Assembly (NCBI GenBank): GCA_900538575.1
Contig: UPZA01000005.1
Span: 62,001 to 126,000, forward strand
Reading direction: 5' to 3'
Source: an uncultured Ruminococcus sp.
GTDB lineage: Bacteria; Bacillota; Clostridia; Oscillospirales; Ruminococcaceae
DNA: 64,000 bases
Of the stretch, positions 54,417 through 62,551 are shown piece by piece. Position 1 is the first letter of the stretch. Each line of letters opens with the position of its first letter. The position numbers were made by a program, and so were the translations under genes. The notes under the pieces were generated by a model. The model saw only the letters and a list, made by a program, of their open reading frames with translations. It ran no database searches and was not told where the DNA came from.

Positions 54417-55118
54417 TTAGCGAAACATATTTTCTTTCCATAGAAGTAAATTTTCAACGGAAACCATCGTAATATCTAAATTTTCAATATCAGGTTTATC
54501 GGCATTTACACAAACCGATAAATAATGATCGTTGTCGATTTTTTTATTCATAAAAAAGAAATCACTTATTCTGACATTGTCTTTATACAGCAATATCTCA
54601 TCCTTATGAAGTTCAAAACTAAATGAGTTTAAAGGTATCGTCAGACCTTTTCCGATACATTTGAGGTAACTTTCTTTTAACGTCCATATTTTGCAAAACA
54701 TTTCATCCTGATTGTTTAATCCTCCGCTTCTGATGTATTCATTTTCATATTCAGAAAAAAATTTTTGGGCAATCGGGATAACATCCGAAGTTTCGCCCTC
54801 AACATCAATACCAACAGGCGATTCACTGACCGTACATACGATCCAGTTATCGGAATGAGAAATATTAAAAAAAATGTCTTTACAATCTTTCAGGAACGGT
54901 TTTCCAAATTCATTGTATTCAAAAATAATAAAATGCGGAGAAAATCGATATTCTTTGTAAAGCGTATACTTTACCAGTATTTCGCTTAATATACTTATCT
55001 TTCGAGCATTTTCGTAAATATATTTATTTATCTTTTTGATTCTCTCTTCTGATAATAAAGGAATAAACGAATTTATATCGTTCAACGAAGTATCTATTTT
55101 TATTGCATAAACATTCAT
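54417..55118 (-). CDS. 4'-phosphopantetheinyl transferase, Sfp type
   Basis: A 233-residue Sfp-type transferase that converts apo carrier proteins to holo form using CoA. Motifs: NISHS (85-89), the Mg2+ site GIDVE (103-107), and WTLKES with Trp145, Lys148, Glu149 followed by YLKCIGKGL. It is the first gene of the cluster and would activate the PKS carrier domain and three free carriers. A 119-bp gap follows before the acyl-CoA dehydrogenase gene. The ribosome site is weak (TAGGATC). Confidence 0.93.
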   Translation of the reverse strand: MNVYAIKIDTSLNDINSFIPLLSEERIKKINKYIYENARKISILSEILVKYTLYKEYRFSPHFIIFEYNEFGKPFLKDCKDIFFNISHSDNWIVCTVSESPVGIDVEGETSDVIPIAQKFFSEYENEYIRSGGLNNQDEMFCKIWTLKESYLKCIGKGLTIPLNSFSFELHKDEILLYKDNVRISDFFFMNKKIDNDHYLSVCVNADKPDIENLDITMVSVENLLLWKENMFR

Positions 55119-55170
55119 AAATATTAGTGATCCTAAAACAATATTACAAAATCGAGTCTATATTAAGGGC

Positions 55171-55201
55171 GGCGCCTGACAACTTAACTTCAGCGCCTTT
55201 T
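55171..55201 (+). terminator. hairpin upstream of the cluster
   Basis: GGCGCCTGA and TCAGCGCC pair with one bulged C, followed by TTTT on the plus strand. It lies in the presumed 5' leader of the minus-strand cluster, where it could act as an attenuator, but no T run follows on that strand. In the rest of 55119-55472 I see only AT-rich sequence; a TATAAT on the minus strand near 55217 with TTGCAA 15 bp upstream is a weak promoter candidate. Confidence 0.35.
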
Positions 55202-55472
55202 CCGTATTATATTCAGAAATTACGGCTTGCAATGATTGAATCATTTTTATTATACTATGTCAAGCTAAAATTTCCAGCTCAATTTATTAATTACTTCACC
55301 TTACGCATTCCGATAATTGCTAACCTCAGGTTTTTTCTTCAACATACTGATTTATCATCTTTAATATTTCTCCTGTTTATTTTATAATCATGATTATTAT
55401 TAATAATATACTAAAATTATACAAATTTCAATCCTTAACAATAAAAGTTCACAAATTATTTACAATTATTAT

Positions 55473-56045
55473 CTAATATTGATTTTTATGAATTAGGATA
55501 AAAAAATAAAGCCGGATAATATTATCCGGATCGTAAAAACCGTCGTCTGTACCGTATTTCAAAGTCGGATCATAATTAGTAATCATTCTTCGTTCTTTTA
55601 CAGTCCCGTTATCAATTTCCATGCAGCAAGCCCCGTAAAGAGTGCGAATGCCGTTTACTTCATAATAAATGGGATTCTGAATTTCAGTTATGCCGTATGT
55701 AATAGGAATCTGAACAGAAGGGTGAGAAACATTAATAGATCTGACTGTTCCCTGCACAGCGAATATATCATATTTTTCCTGATATATATTCATTTTATAT
55801 TTATAGCTTTTACCGTTTTCAAAAGTACCTGAAGACATTCTTGTTCTGGATTCATAATCATTGTATATAGCCGAAGCAGACAGAGGAACGTACATCTTTT
55901 TAATAAGTCCGTTATTGCCTGCGTCATAGAACACAAAATCATAACCCCATAAATGATCCCCGTTGAATATAAATGAGAAGCTGTTATCTTCAGAGGCGTC
56001 TATAGCCGTATTATGAGGGTATACATTTTGAGGTTTATATATCAT
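55473..56045 (-). CDS. hypothetical protein, C-terminus possibly disrupted
   Basis: About 190 residues from the ATG at 56045, chosen because AAAGGAAGTG lies just upstream; the frame is open 31 codons earlier. I do not recognise it. It is beta-rich, with repeated aromatic and Gly/Asn turns (ASEDNSFSFIFNGDHLWGYD), with no signal peptide or TM. It could be a phage-type or cell-surface structural protein, but nothing fixes this. The last 20 codons run through a perfect palindrome and T run at 55497-55529 and are hydrophobic (IIRLYFFILI), so the native end may have been lost by a frameshift. Confidence 0.5.
   Translation of the reverse strand: MIYKPQNVYPHNTAIDASEDNSFSFIFNGDHLWGYDFVFYDAGNNGLIKKMYVPLSASAIYNDYESRTRMSSGTFENGKSYKYKMNIYQEKYDIFAVQGTVRSINVSHPSVQIPITYGITEIQNPIYYEVNGIRTLYGACCMEIDNGTVKERRMITNYDPTLKYGTDDGFYDPDNIIRLYFFILIHKNQY
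55497..55529 (-). terminator. palindromic terminator inside end of hypothetical gene
   Basis: CCGGATAATATTATCCGG (55512-55529) is a perfect 18-bp palindrome; on the minus strand it is followed by CTTTATTTTTTTATCC. It looks like an intrinsic terminator, and the reading frame passes through it. Confidence 0.65.
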
Positions 56046-56083
56046 ATTATCACTTCCTTTAAAATATTTTTTTGTAATAAAGA

Positions 56084-56123
56084 AAAAGAGCAAAACAAAC
56101 TTAATTGTTTGTTTTGCTCTTTT
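56084..56123. terminator. 17-bp perfect stem, bidirectional terminator
   Basis: AAAAGAGCAAAACAAAC and its exact complement are separated by TTAATT, with A and T tracts at the ends. It separates the hypothetical gene from the immunity-like array. Confidence 0.75.
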
Positions 56124-56130
56124 GAATTTT

Positions 56131-56199
56131 TGCAGCAACTTTGTAATCTCTGCTGATTGAAATTAATCATGGATATAGCATTATACTATACCCATGATT
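56131..56199 (-). pseudogene. short remnant of large vWA protein gene, with terminator
   Basis: About 33 bases at 56131-56163 closely match the 57620-57655 part of the large gene (the ISISKDYKSAA region), with a few substitutions. A hairpin AATCATGG/CCATGATT (about 56167-56197) follows and probably terminates the 56205-56486 gene. This is the most eroded copy of the C-terminal cassette. Confidence 0.5.
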
Positions 56200-56204
56200 T
56201 TTAT

Positions 56205-56486
56205 TCAATAAGATGCAAACTCTTTAATAAGCTCAATAATATTAGGTAAATTACCATTTAATCTGTTGTAGATGAATATAATACCGATAGTAACAAAAAA
56301 TGCATCCATTAAATATTCAAATTTATTACTCATATATTTAGCATAAGATACAGTATATTTACCACTTCTGAGCATCTCTTTCCTACGCTTTTTTTTAATT
56401 TTTTCAAATTTGATTCGACGATTTATTCCATAAGCTATTGACAATAACCCTAAAAGAATATCCCAATAAGATAGAATCTCTTTCAA
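56205..56486 (-). CDS. two-TM small protein, immunity-like paralog 1
   Basis: A 93-residue protein starting at TTG 56486 with AAAAGGAGT at good spacing. An N-terminal TM (about 8-22, after MKEILSYWD), a basic cytosolic loop (KIKKKRRKE), and a second TM (about 60-80), then NLPNIIELIKEF. It is closely similar to the genes at 56681-56968 and 57163-57449, sharing starts and the FIYNRxxGNxPNI end. Not recognised as a named family. Tandem paralogs behind a secreted effector-like gene suggest immunity proteins in the membrane; this is inference. Confidence 0.7.
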   Translation of the reverse strand: MKEILSYWDILLGLLSIAYGINRRIKFEKIKKKRRKEMLRSGKYTVSYAKYMSNKFEYLMDAFFVTIGIIFIYNRLNGNLPNIIELIKEFASY

Positions 56487-56498
56487 TTATTACTCCTT

Positions 56499-56608
56499 TT
56501 ATATATATTTTACCAATATATTGTTTAATCTATCAATATTATTTTGTGCGTGCTCCTGATTATCTTTATCCAGCCATTCTGAATACCAAGGAAACGCTTT
56601 GCTATTAG
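56499..56608 (-). pseudogene. displaced C-terminal remnant 1 of large vWA protein
   Basis: The minus strand encodes FPWYSEWLDKDNQEHAQ followed by a diverged NNIDRLNNILVKYI and stop, matching the last 33 residues of the 57460-61239 protein. The match ends abruptly at 56605. An ATG at 56660 gives a 53-codon open frame through the adjoining hairpin, but it lacks a ribosome site, so I treat this as a gene remnant. It ends 13 bp before the paralog 1 start, as the intact gene ends before paralog 3. Confidence 0.75.
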
Positions 56609-56621
56609 TAAGCTTACAATA

Positions 56622-56657
56622 AAACAACTTGGGTTTCAAGTGAAACCGAAGTTGTTT
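56622..56657 (-). terminator. terminator of immunity-like paralog 2
   Basis: AAACAACTT and AAGTTGTTT arms with GGTTTCA/TGAAACC inner pairing form a long stem just downstream of the 56681-56968 gene; a moderate T-rich stretch follows. Confidence 0.55.
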
Positions 56658-56680
56658 CATTTTTTTATCAAAGTTAAACT

Positions 56681-56968
56681 TTAATGAGTAAAAATATACT
56701 TAATAAGAATGATAATATTAGGCATATTACCTTTGATCCTATTGTAAATAAATAATGCACCAAAAACTATTAAAGCCAAGCACATTGTATAAGCATATCT
56801 ATCATCCATATATCTCGAATAAGACGATTCCCATTTTCCATTATTTTTTCGGATTAGATTATCATCTCGCTTTTTTACATAAATAAAGTATTTAGCCCAC
56901 CGATAAATCCCAAAGCCTATAGCAATTAAACCTAAAGAAACATCCCAGTAAGAAAGTATTGCTTTCAT
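56681..56968 (-). CDS. two-TM small protein, immunity-like paralog 2
   Basis: A 95-residue paralog of the previous small gene: MKAILSYWDVSLGLIAIGFG, basic loop with KKRDDN, conserved YSRYMDDRYAY, and a second TM followed by FIYNRIKGNMPNI. The open frame begins at a TTG (56977), but the ATG at 56968 aligns with its paralogs and has AAGGTGAG upstream. That ribosome site lies within the tail of the remnant at 56974-57083, so this gene was translationally linked to a former upstream effector gene. Confidence 0.72.
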   Translation of the reverse strand: MKAILSYWDVSLGLIAIGFGIYRWAKYFIYVKKRDDNLIRKNNGKWESSYSRYMDDRYAYTMCLALIVFGALFIYNRIKGNMPNIIILIKYIFTH

Positions 56969-56973
56969 TCTTA

Positions 56974-57083
56974 TCAACTCACCTTAACCGTATATTTTTC
57001 GAGTATCTTATTCAGATTTCTAATATTATTTTGAGCGTGCTCCTGATTATCTTTATCCAGCCATTCTGAATACCAAGGAAACT
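56974..57083 (-). pseudogene. displaced C-terminal remnant 2 of large vWA protein
   Basis: The minus strand encodes FPWYSEWLDKDNQEHAQ, then NNIRNLNKILEKYTVKVS and a TGA stop, again matching the end of the large protein. The DNA match is nearly exact over the 50 bases encoding the first part and stops at about 57083. Confidence 0.78.
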
Positions 57084-57106
57084 CTTAGTTATGCTGTTTA
57101 GACATA

Positions 57107-57141
57107 AAATATCTTCGACCCACTTAAAGCCGAAGATATTT
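57107..57141 (-). terminator. terminator of immunity-like paralog 3
   Basis: AAATATCTTCG and CGAAGATATTT form a perfect 11-bp stem 21 bp downstream of the paralog 3 stop. Confidence 0.6.
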
Positions 57142-57162
57142 CATTTAAATTAAACAATGCTT

Positions 57163-57449
57163 TTAATAAAAAAAGATGTCCTTTATAAATGTTACAATAT
57201 TGGGTAAATTCCCTTTTAATCTGTTGTAAATGAATACTACACCAATAAATATTAGGAGTGAACACCAAAAAAATGCGTGGCGATCATCCATATACCTTTT
57301 ATACGATAATTTCCATATTCCATTTGTTTTTTTAACATATCGTTATCACGCTTTTTTTTGTACTTTTCATACTTAATAAAACGATAACTTCCAAAGCCTA
57401 TTGCAATTAAGCCTAAAGAAATATCCCAATAAGAAAGTATTTCTTTCAA
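57163..57449 (-). pseudogene. two-TM small protein paralog 3, frameshifted
   Basis: Starts at TTG 57449 with AAGGAGAA. It reads MKEILSYWDISLGLIAIGFG and KYEKYKKKRDND like its paralogs, then slips out of frame near residue 50 and would stop after 65 residues. One frame over, the sequence continues as KRYMDDRHAFFW..., FIYNRLKGNLPNI and FIKDIFFY with a stop at 57163-57165, restoring full length. A single 1-base indel around 57295-57305 explains it. It may be a true inactivation or a sequencing error. This gene sits 10 bp after the intact large gene. Confidence 0.8.
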
Positions 57450-57459
57450 TTATTTCTCC

Positions 57460-60400
57460 TTAATATGTGTACTTTTTTAATATATCATTGAGTTTATTTA
57501 TATTACCTTGAGCGTGCTCCTGATTATCTTTATCCAGCCATTCTGAATACCAAGGAAACGCTTTGCTATATGCTATGTATTGTTCTTCGGCGTTTATTCT
57601 CAGTACAATTAAATCAACATATTTCCTTGCGGCAGATTTGTAATCTTTGCTGATTGAAATACCATTTTGAAGCTGTTCTCCAGATTTAGCCATTTGCCAT
57701 ATTTCTTTTCGTAAAGATTCAGCTACTGTTGCATTTGCAAAGGTATACTCGGCTTGTGTAGCAGTTTCCCCTATATTTGTTGCCCAATCACTTACAACAA
57801 CAAATAAGCTTGCATATGAGCCATACTTAGGTATCTTAGATATAGCATAAGAAATCTCAGTACCTAATGCACCTTCTCCAATAGATTCTAAAGCTTGAAT
57901 CCATTCATAATGTGCCTTTTCATATTCTGTATTAGCATAGTCCAGTAACTGTAATGCTGCTTTTTTTACATATACGTCATCTGACTGTGTAAAAGTTTCT
58001 AACAGTATAATACCGTCTTCCATAATACGAACATTACTTTTAAATTTTGTATAGCTTTTATATGTTTCTATTGCAGAAGTACTCCAGTCAACAAATTCTA
58101 TAACATTATTTAACTTACTTATACTTCCATCAATAAACTTAATACTCATATTCTTTAAATTTATTTTTTTGGAAACAGAATCAACCTGTGATGATAAATA
58201 TTCAAAGTCTAAATTAGCTCGTTTAACTAAACCAACAACTTCTTCACTTGATTGGTTAAAAGGATTATATGAGTTAATTATTTTTAAATTTTCCTTCATT
58301 TTTGCTTGAAATTCCTTTATCAATTCCATATCTCTTTGGGTTATATCAATCGGTTTTCCTGATGTCTCCAATACTTTATAAGCAAGACCGACAGAATCAT
58401 TATAACCATCACAAATTGATTTTGCCAAATCAATCCATTCTTGTGTTTCATAGATGGACTTTTTGGATTCTAATGTTCTATTTAAATAATCAACAATCGT
58501 CGTTTTGTATAGCTCTACCTTACTATAATTAGAGTTAAATACATAGTTTCCTAAGCCCACATACATCTGTGTAAGAACACTATTGTTATACATCGTTCGA
58601 TATGCGTCTGAATTATAGTAATCATTATTCATCACAAACTCATAATCTTCATTTTCAATATAGAAGTTTGCTACTGACGGATTGGAGCCTAACTCATATT
58701 CCTTTTTATCGTCATATGTGTCCCAGTCCGTATCTATTAATGTCGGATCGGAGCCACAGTATACAGTACCGTCATACTCATTTTTGTTCACTTCTGACGT
58801 CCAATTACTTCCGTTATAATGTATTTCCACATTGTCATCAAGCCCGTCTCCATCGGTATCTTTTTTGTTCGGATCACTATTTATCGGCTGACCGTTTGGC
58901 TTTAGCCCATAAAGCTCTACAATATCAGGAATGGTGTCTCCGTCCGAATCTTCACCAATAAACTGCGGCGGAATATCTATTGTATTTCCGGTTACGTTTG
59001 TAAGAGCACTTGATGGATAACCGTAGTAAACGTCTCCGTATGTATCATAAACAATATTTTCTAAATCAGAACCTATACTTCCTCTACCAAGGCTTACTAT
59101 ATTTAAAGATACATTTGTATAATCATATGATGATAATTCATAACCGTATGACACGTCGCCGTTTGTTAATACTATGATTCGGTACATATTGGTATCGCTG
59201 TCGCTTACATATGACAACGCAGTCTGAACGGCGCTGTTCAGCCATAACGAATTTCCGTCACTGTTTACACCCTGAACTGCGGAATAAAGCGGTCCCGTTG
59301 AGCCTGTCAAACCTGTATTGGATTCTATGTGATCAGAATACATAATGACTGCGGCGCTGTCTCCGCTGCCCATATTTCCGATTATATTTTCACATATATA
59401 TGCTCTGTTGCATTTCCTCCGTCCGTATTTTTTCATATAATAGTCGATATTTGATTGAGTACCTTGAATATGAGATAGAATTTCGGTATGGTTTTCTTCT
59501 GTAACTCCGTTATATCCAACCTCAATAGAATAGCTGATCGGGTCTGCGCTGTCCATTTTCCATGAGCAATCCACCACTAAAATAGTGTTCATTGCCTTAT
59601 AATATGTAGTATGACTGCTCCACATCTTCCGCAGTTCCATGAAACTTTCTTCCCAATTGTCATACCACTTCTCGCTGTCAACAATCATGTATTGTGAAAA
59701 ATGAGTAGTTGTGGCGCTTACGGTTGAGTTCTCCCAGTTTCGGGTTGTGGGCATTTCTTCAAAAATCTGTTTTTCTTCATTATACCAGAGAATAATTAAG
59801 TTGTCAAACTTAGTATCACCCAGCTTTGATTTATCAATTTTAAAGGTAATTGTAGCAGATTCAAAGCTTGTTTCCGAAGTAAAGTTAAACGGCTCGCCTA
59901 TCATGGCATATACATCGCTTGACATTGCGTCAATTCCATACATACTTTCAATGGTAAGATTTCTTTCAAGACTGCCGTTTGTGTCCATGTCAACCTTGAT
60001 TTCCGTAATCGCTTTGTCATAAGTTTCAACAGACTGATTTTTTGATTGAGTGTAAACTTCATCTCCGTCAAGTATTCCGTTGCCATTAGTGTCAGGATTC
60101 AGCGGGTCAAAGTAAACGCCGTACTTTTTGTAAATCGTTCCGTCATAGCCTTCCTCACCGTCCAGAAGTCCATCGTTATCCGTATCGGGATTCAGAGGAT
60201 CGGTTTTATATGTTTTGATTTCGTCTCCGTCAAGCAATCCGTCCTCGTCGGTATCGGGATTGAACGGTCCTGTTTGATTCTGATATTCCCCAAGATTACT
60301 CAGATTATCATTATCAAAATCTTCGTCAGCGTCGGAAATTCCGTTTTCATCTGTATCTAATTCTAACGGATCGGTGTTCAGTGTTAAAACTTCATATCCG

Positions 60401-61239
60401 TCAGGCAATCCATCATCATCTGTATCTATATCATACGGATCAGTATCTATTACTTTTTCATAAATATCAAAAAGCATATCCTCATCAGTATCGCCAAGCC
60501 AAGATTCAGGCAGGTATTCTAAATCGCTGAAATCGTATTTTTCCGACTCTGTTCCTATAAAGCCTGCAATATCATCCTTATAGTTGATATTTATACTGCT
60601 TCCGTTAATTACGATTTTATCGGCAATAATTACACCGTTCAAGTTAATATTCGGAGAATCAATCGTAAGCGTTCCCAGAGGGCAGTAAATAAGTCCGTTA
60701 ATGTTGGCTGTGCTGTCGTTTTCAATAGTAATATCGCCGTACTTTGAATATACAACGGAAGTATTCGCATTCTTGACCTCTCCCGTCACATTTATATCCA
60801 TCAGCGTTCCCATGCTGGAATTGAGAGATACATTGCCGTCAAGTTCAATGTTTCTGTAGCTGTAAATAGGACTGTTAATATGTATATTCATTTCATCACG
60901 AACATAACCGTCCTCGTAAAGCTCGCAGTTTTTGGTAAAATAGGTCTCTTTGATTTTTGTGTCGGCGTAAACGTGCTTGATTCTTTTTTCAATATCAGCG
61001 CCCGTTGTGATTTTACCGTTGATATTTCCGTTTAAGTAGGATATGTCGGCTTCCTTATTGGTATGTACATTACCGTTCATGCACAGGTTAGAGCTTGCGC
61101 TCATTGTAATACCGTTCCGTCCGAATATCATGTACGGGTACTTCTCAGTTCCCTCTGCCGATACCGCTATATTGGCAAAATACGGTATTGATATAACCGC
61201 TGCCAGCAGTATGGACATAAGCTTTTTAAACTTCTTCAT
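57460..61239 (-). CDS. secreted vWA/thrombospondin type-3 repeat protein, candidate polymorphic toxin
   Basis: A 1259-residue secreted protein. Signal peptide (about 1-28), a repetitive beta-rich N-terminal region (30-235), acidic TSP3-like Ca2+-binding repeats (about 245-395, e.g. DTDEDGLLDGDE), a vWA domain (about 545-720; MIDAS-like DCSWK is degenerate), further TSP3 repeats (about 730-840), and a helical C-terminal domain (about 880-1259) with a hydrophobic stretch near SYASLFVVVSDWA. No sortase motif. AAAGGAAG precedes the ATG. C-terminal leftovers of paralogs and tandem small membrane genes downstream make the C-terminal domain a toxin candidate, but no known toxin motif was recognised. 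Confidence 0.75.
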   Translation of the reverse strand: MKKFKKLMSILLAAVISIPYFANIAVSAEGTEKYPYMIFGRNGITMSASSNLCMNGNVHTNKEADISYLNGNINGKITTGADIEKRIKHVYADTKIKETYFTKNCELYEDGYVRDEMNIHINSPIYSYRNIELDGNVSLNSSMGTLMDINVTGEVKNANTSVVYSKYGDITIENDSTANINGLIYCPLGTLTIDSPNINLNGVIIADKIVINGSSININYKDDIAGFIGTESEKYDFSDLEYLPESWLGDTDEDMLFDIYEKVIDTDPYDIDTDDDGLPDGYEVLTLNTDPLELDTDENGISDADEDFDNDNLSNLGEYQNQTGPFNPDTDEDGLLDGDEIKTYKTDPLNPDTDNDGLLDGEEGYDGTIYKKYGVYFDPLNPDTNGNGILDGDEVYTQSKNQSVETYDKAITEIKVDMDTNGSLERNLTIESMYGIDAMSSDVYAMIGEPFNFTSETSFESATITFKIDKSKLGDTKFDNLIILWYNEEKQIFEEMPTTRNWENSTVSATTTHFSQYMIVDSEKWYDNWEESFMELRKMWSSHTTYYKAMNTILVVDCSWKMDSADPISYSIEVGYNGVTEENHTEILSHIQGTQSNIDYYMKKYGRRKCNRAYICENIIGNMGSGDSAAVIMYSDHIESNTGLTGSTGPLYSAVQGVNSDGNSLWLNSAVQTALSYVSDSDTNMYRIIVLTNGDVSYGYELSSYDYTNVSLNIVSLGRGSIGSDLENIVYDTYGDVYYGYPSSALTNVTGNTIDIPPQFIGEDSDGDTIPDIVELYGLKPNGQPINSDPNKKDTDGDGLDDNVEIHYNGSNWTSEVNKNEYDGTVYCGSDPTLIDTDWDTYDDKKEYELGSNPSVANFYIENEDYEFVMNNDYYNSDAYRTMYNNSVLTQMYVGLGNYVFNSNYSKVELYKTTIVDYLNRTLESKKSIYETQEWIDLAKSICDGYNDSVGLAYKVLETSGKPIDITQRDMELIKEFQAKMKENLKIINSYNPFNQSSEEVVGLVKRANLDFEYLSSQVDSVSKKINLKNMSIKFIDGSISKLNNVIEFVDWSTSAIETYKSYTKFKSNVRIMEDGIILLETFTQSDDVYVKKAALQLLDYANTEYEKAHYEWIQALESIGEGALGTEISYAISKIPKYGSYASLFVVVSDWATNIGETATQAEYTFANATVAESLRKEIWQMAKSGEQLQNGISISKDYKSAARKYVDLIVLRINAEEQYIAYSKAFPWYSEWLDKDNQEHAQGNINKLNDILKKYTY

Positions 61240-61367
61240 TGTTTTTCTTCCTTTCCCTAAATATTGGATTGTTTTGACTTACTGTAAAATCCGCCCCTCC
61301 TTATCATGATTTATTTCATTAGATAATAATAAGTAAACACCAACTATTATTTAACAATGTAATATAA

Positions 61368-61396
61368 ATTATATAACATTATATGGCATAATGCAA
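61368..61396 (-). promoter_or_regulatory. promoter of large vWA gene
   Basis: Minus-strand TTGCAT (61396-61391), 17-bp spacer, TATAAT (61373-61368), about 130 bp upstream of the start. The rest of 61240-61480 is AT-rich without other recognised features. Confidence 0.65.
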
Positions 61397-61480
61397 CATA
61401 ATTTTTATAATTTTGGATATTTATATAACAAATTATGCTTGTATTTGTGTAATTTTACTAACATATTGAAATTTGATTGT

Positions 61481-61507
61481 AACTTCGGTCCCAATGGAGC
61501 CGAAGTT
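61481..61507. repeat. AACTTCGG...CCGAAGTT hairpin, copy 1
   Basis: AACTTCGG (61481-61488) and CCGAAGTT (61500-61507) flank an imperfect inner stem. It is one of three related hairpins (others at 61763-61793 and 62503-62533) and sits at the end of the CHAP remnant, where it would be a terminator. Confidence 0.55.
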
Positions 61508-61702
61508 AATAATCAAGAACGCCGTACCCGAATATACAGCCACTTCCTACCTCGTAGCTTCCGCTTCGGCAGACGTCGCCGCTGTTTCCCTCTATCGTAT
61601 AAACAGTTCCGTTTTCAGCGCATTCCACTATATACCAACATGATCTGAAACACCGTCGTTATCCCAATCGAAAAATATTATATCCCCCTGCTTTGGAAAT
61701 AT
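61506..61702 (-). pseudogene. broken CHAP-domain amidase fragment
   Basis: One minus-strand frame encodes FPKQGDIIFFDWDNDGVSD then HVGI and a stop; the next frame continues directly with VECAENGTVYTIEGNSGDVC and SYEVGSGCIFGYGVLDY before a stop at 61506-61508. Joined, they give the C-terminal half of a CHAP cysteine amidase/peptidase, with the conserved SDHVGI histidine region. The N-terminal half with the catalytic Cys is missing. It is a truncated, frameshifted relic. Confidence 0.75.
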
Positions 61703-61765
61703 TTCATGCTTTTTCTGTACTTTTCATACTTAACAAAATGATAAATCCCAAAGACTATAGAAATA
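61703..61765 (-). pseudogene. fragment of two-TM immunity-like gene
   Basis: The minus strand encodes IVFGIYHFVKYEKYRKS, matching the end of TM1 and the basic loop of the three small paralogs (IGFGSYRFIKYEKYKKK). It is fused end to end with the CHAP fragment, as if by illegitimate recombination. Confidence 0.6.
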
Positions 61766-61793
61766 ACTTCGGCTCCACTGGAGCCGAAGTTAT
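61763..61793 (-). terminator. terminator of Imm26-like gene 1 (hairpin copy 2)
   Basis: ATAACTTCGGCTCC and GGAGCCGAAGTTAT form a perfect 14-bp stem with a 3-base loop, 18 bp after the stop of the 61812-62411 gene. Confidence 0.75.
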
Positions 61794-61811
61794 ACCCTTA
61801 CATTATAATTT

Positions 61812-62411
61812 TTAGAATTTCAATAAATCCTTGTTTATTATTAGTTCCTTATTAACTTCATAAGCAATTCCTATGTCTGTCATCACACCCGCAGAAGTTA
61901 TATAGTCAGGAACATAATTTATTTTTTGATCGTACTCATCAACTGTAATATTCCAATAAACATCATAAAATCCATATGAAATATTATAATTAACTTCGTC
62001 TAAATGCCCAACATTATAGAAAAATCCTTTTGTCCAATAAAGACGTGTAACAATTAATGGCGGTAATAACAGATCGTTATAGTAGGGAATAAAATTTATA
62101 TCATTCAATGAGTTTGTCTTACTTTTGAACAGCATAATGACATACCAGTTATATTCGCTATCACTTTTTACATCATCTTTTACTACAAGACCGTAAAAGT
62201 ATATTCCTTCTCTTGGTGAAAAAACGAATATGTCACCTTTCTTAGCTAATTTCCTTGTTCTTTTTATGACCTTTAACTGGTATTTTTCTTTAAATACCTT
62301 ATAGTCATCAAAAGCTTCTGATAAATCATCTAATTCCCTTTTTATTTCTTCCGGTTGACTTTCATACCGTTTTTTCCATTCCAGCGATATTATATTTTCT
62401 TTCTGAAACAT
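61812..62411 (-). CDS. Imm26-like immunity protein, copy 1
   Basis: A 199-residue soluble, mostly beta protein from the ATG at 62411 (GGAGG six bases upstream; the frame is open 19 codons earlier). The block KKGDIFVFSPREGIYFYGLV resembles the start of the Imm26 family, which protects cells from polymorphic toxins. It is about 85% identical by eye to the gene at 62552-63151. It has its own terminator. Which toxin it would neutralise is unknown. The family call rests on motif memory. Confidence 0.6.
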   Translation of the reverse strand: MFQKENIISLEWKKRYESQPEEIKRELDDLSEAFDDYKVFKEKYQLKVIKRTRKLAKKGDIFVFSPREGIYFYGLVVKDDVKSDSEYNWYVIMLFKSKTNSLNDINFIPYYNDLLLPPLIVTRLYWTKGFFYNVGHLDEVNYNISYGFYDVYWNITVDEYDQKINYVPDYITSAGVMTDIGIAYEVNKELIINKDLLKF

Positions 62412-62502
62412 ACTTCCTCCAATATGAACATAGCAAAAATAACTCTGACAATTAACTATTAATTTCAATTCATAATGATTATCTATAGATATAAAATAAT
62501 GT

Positions 62503-62533
62503 ATAACTTCGGCTTCACTGGAGCCGAAGTTAT
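62503..62533 (-). terminator. terminator of Imm26-like gene 2 (hairpin copy 3)
   Basis: ATAACTTCGGCTTC and GGAGCCGAAGTTAT form a 14-bp stem with one wobble pair. It is nearly identical to the hairpin at 61763-61793 and stands at the same distance from its gene, so gene and terminator were duplicated together. Confidence 0.75.
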
Positions 62534-62551
62534 ACCCTTACATTATAATTA

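Noticed and set aside
29976..55118. Colibactin-like (clb) cluster
   Set aside because: There is no ClbP-type peptidase, no serine-derived aminomalonyl pathway, no multimodular NRPS/PKS and no ClbS-like resistance protein. Only the genotoxin idea and possible cyclopropane are shared.
56499..56660. 53-codon open frame as a real small gene
   Set aside because: It lacks a ribosome site, runs through a terminator hairpin, and its second half is a copy of the large protein's C-terminus.
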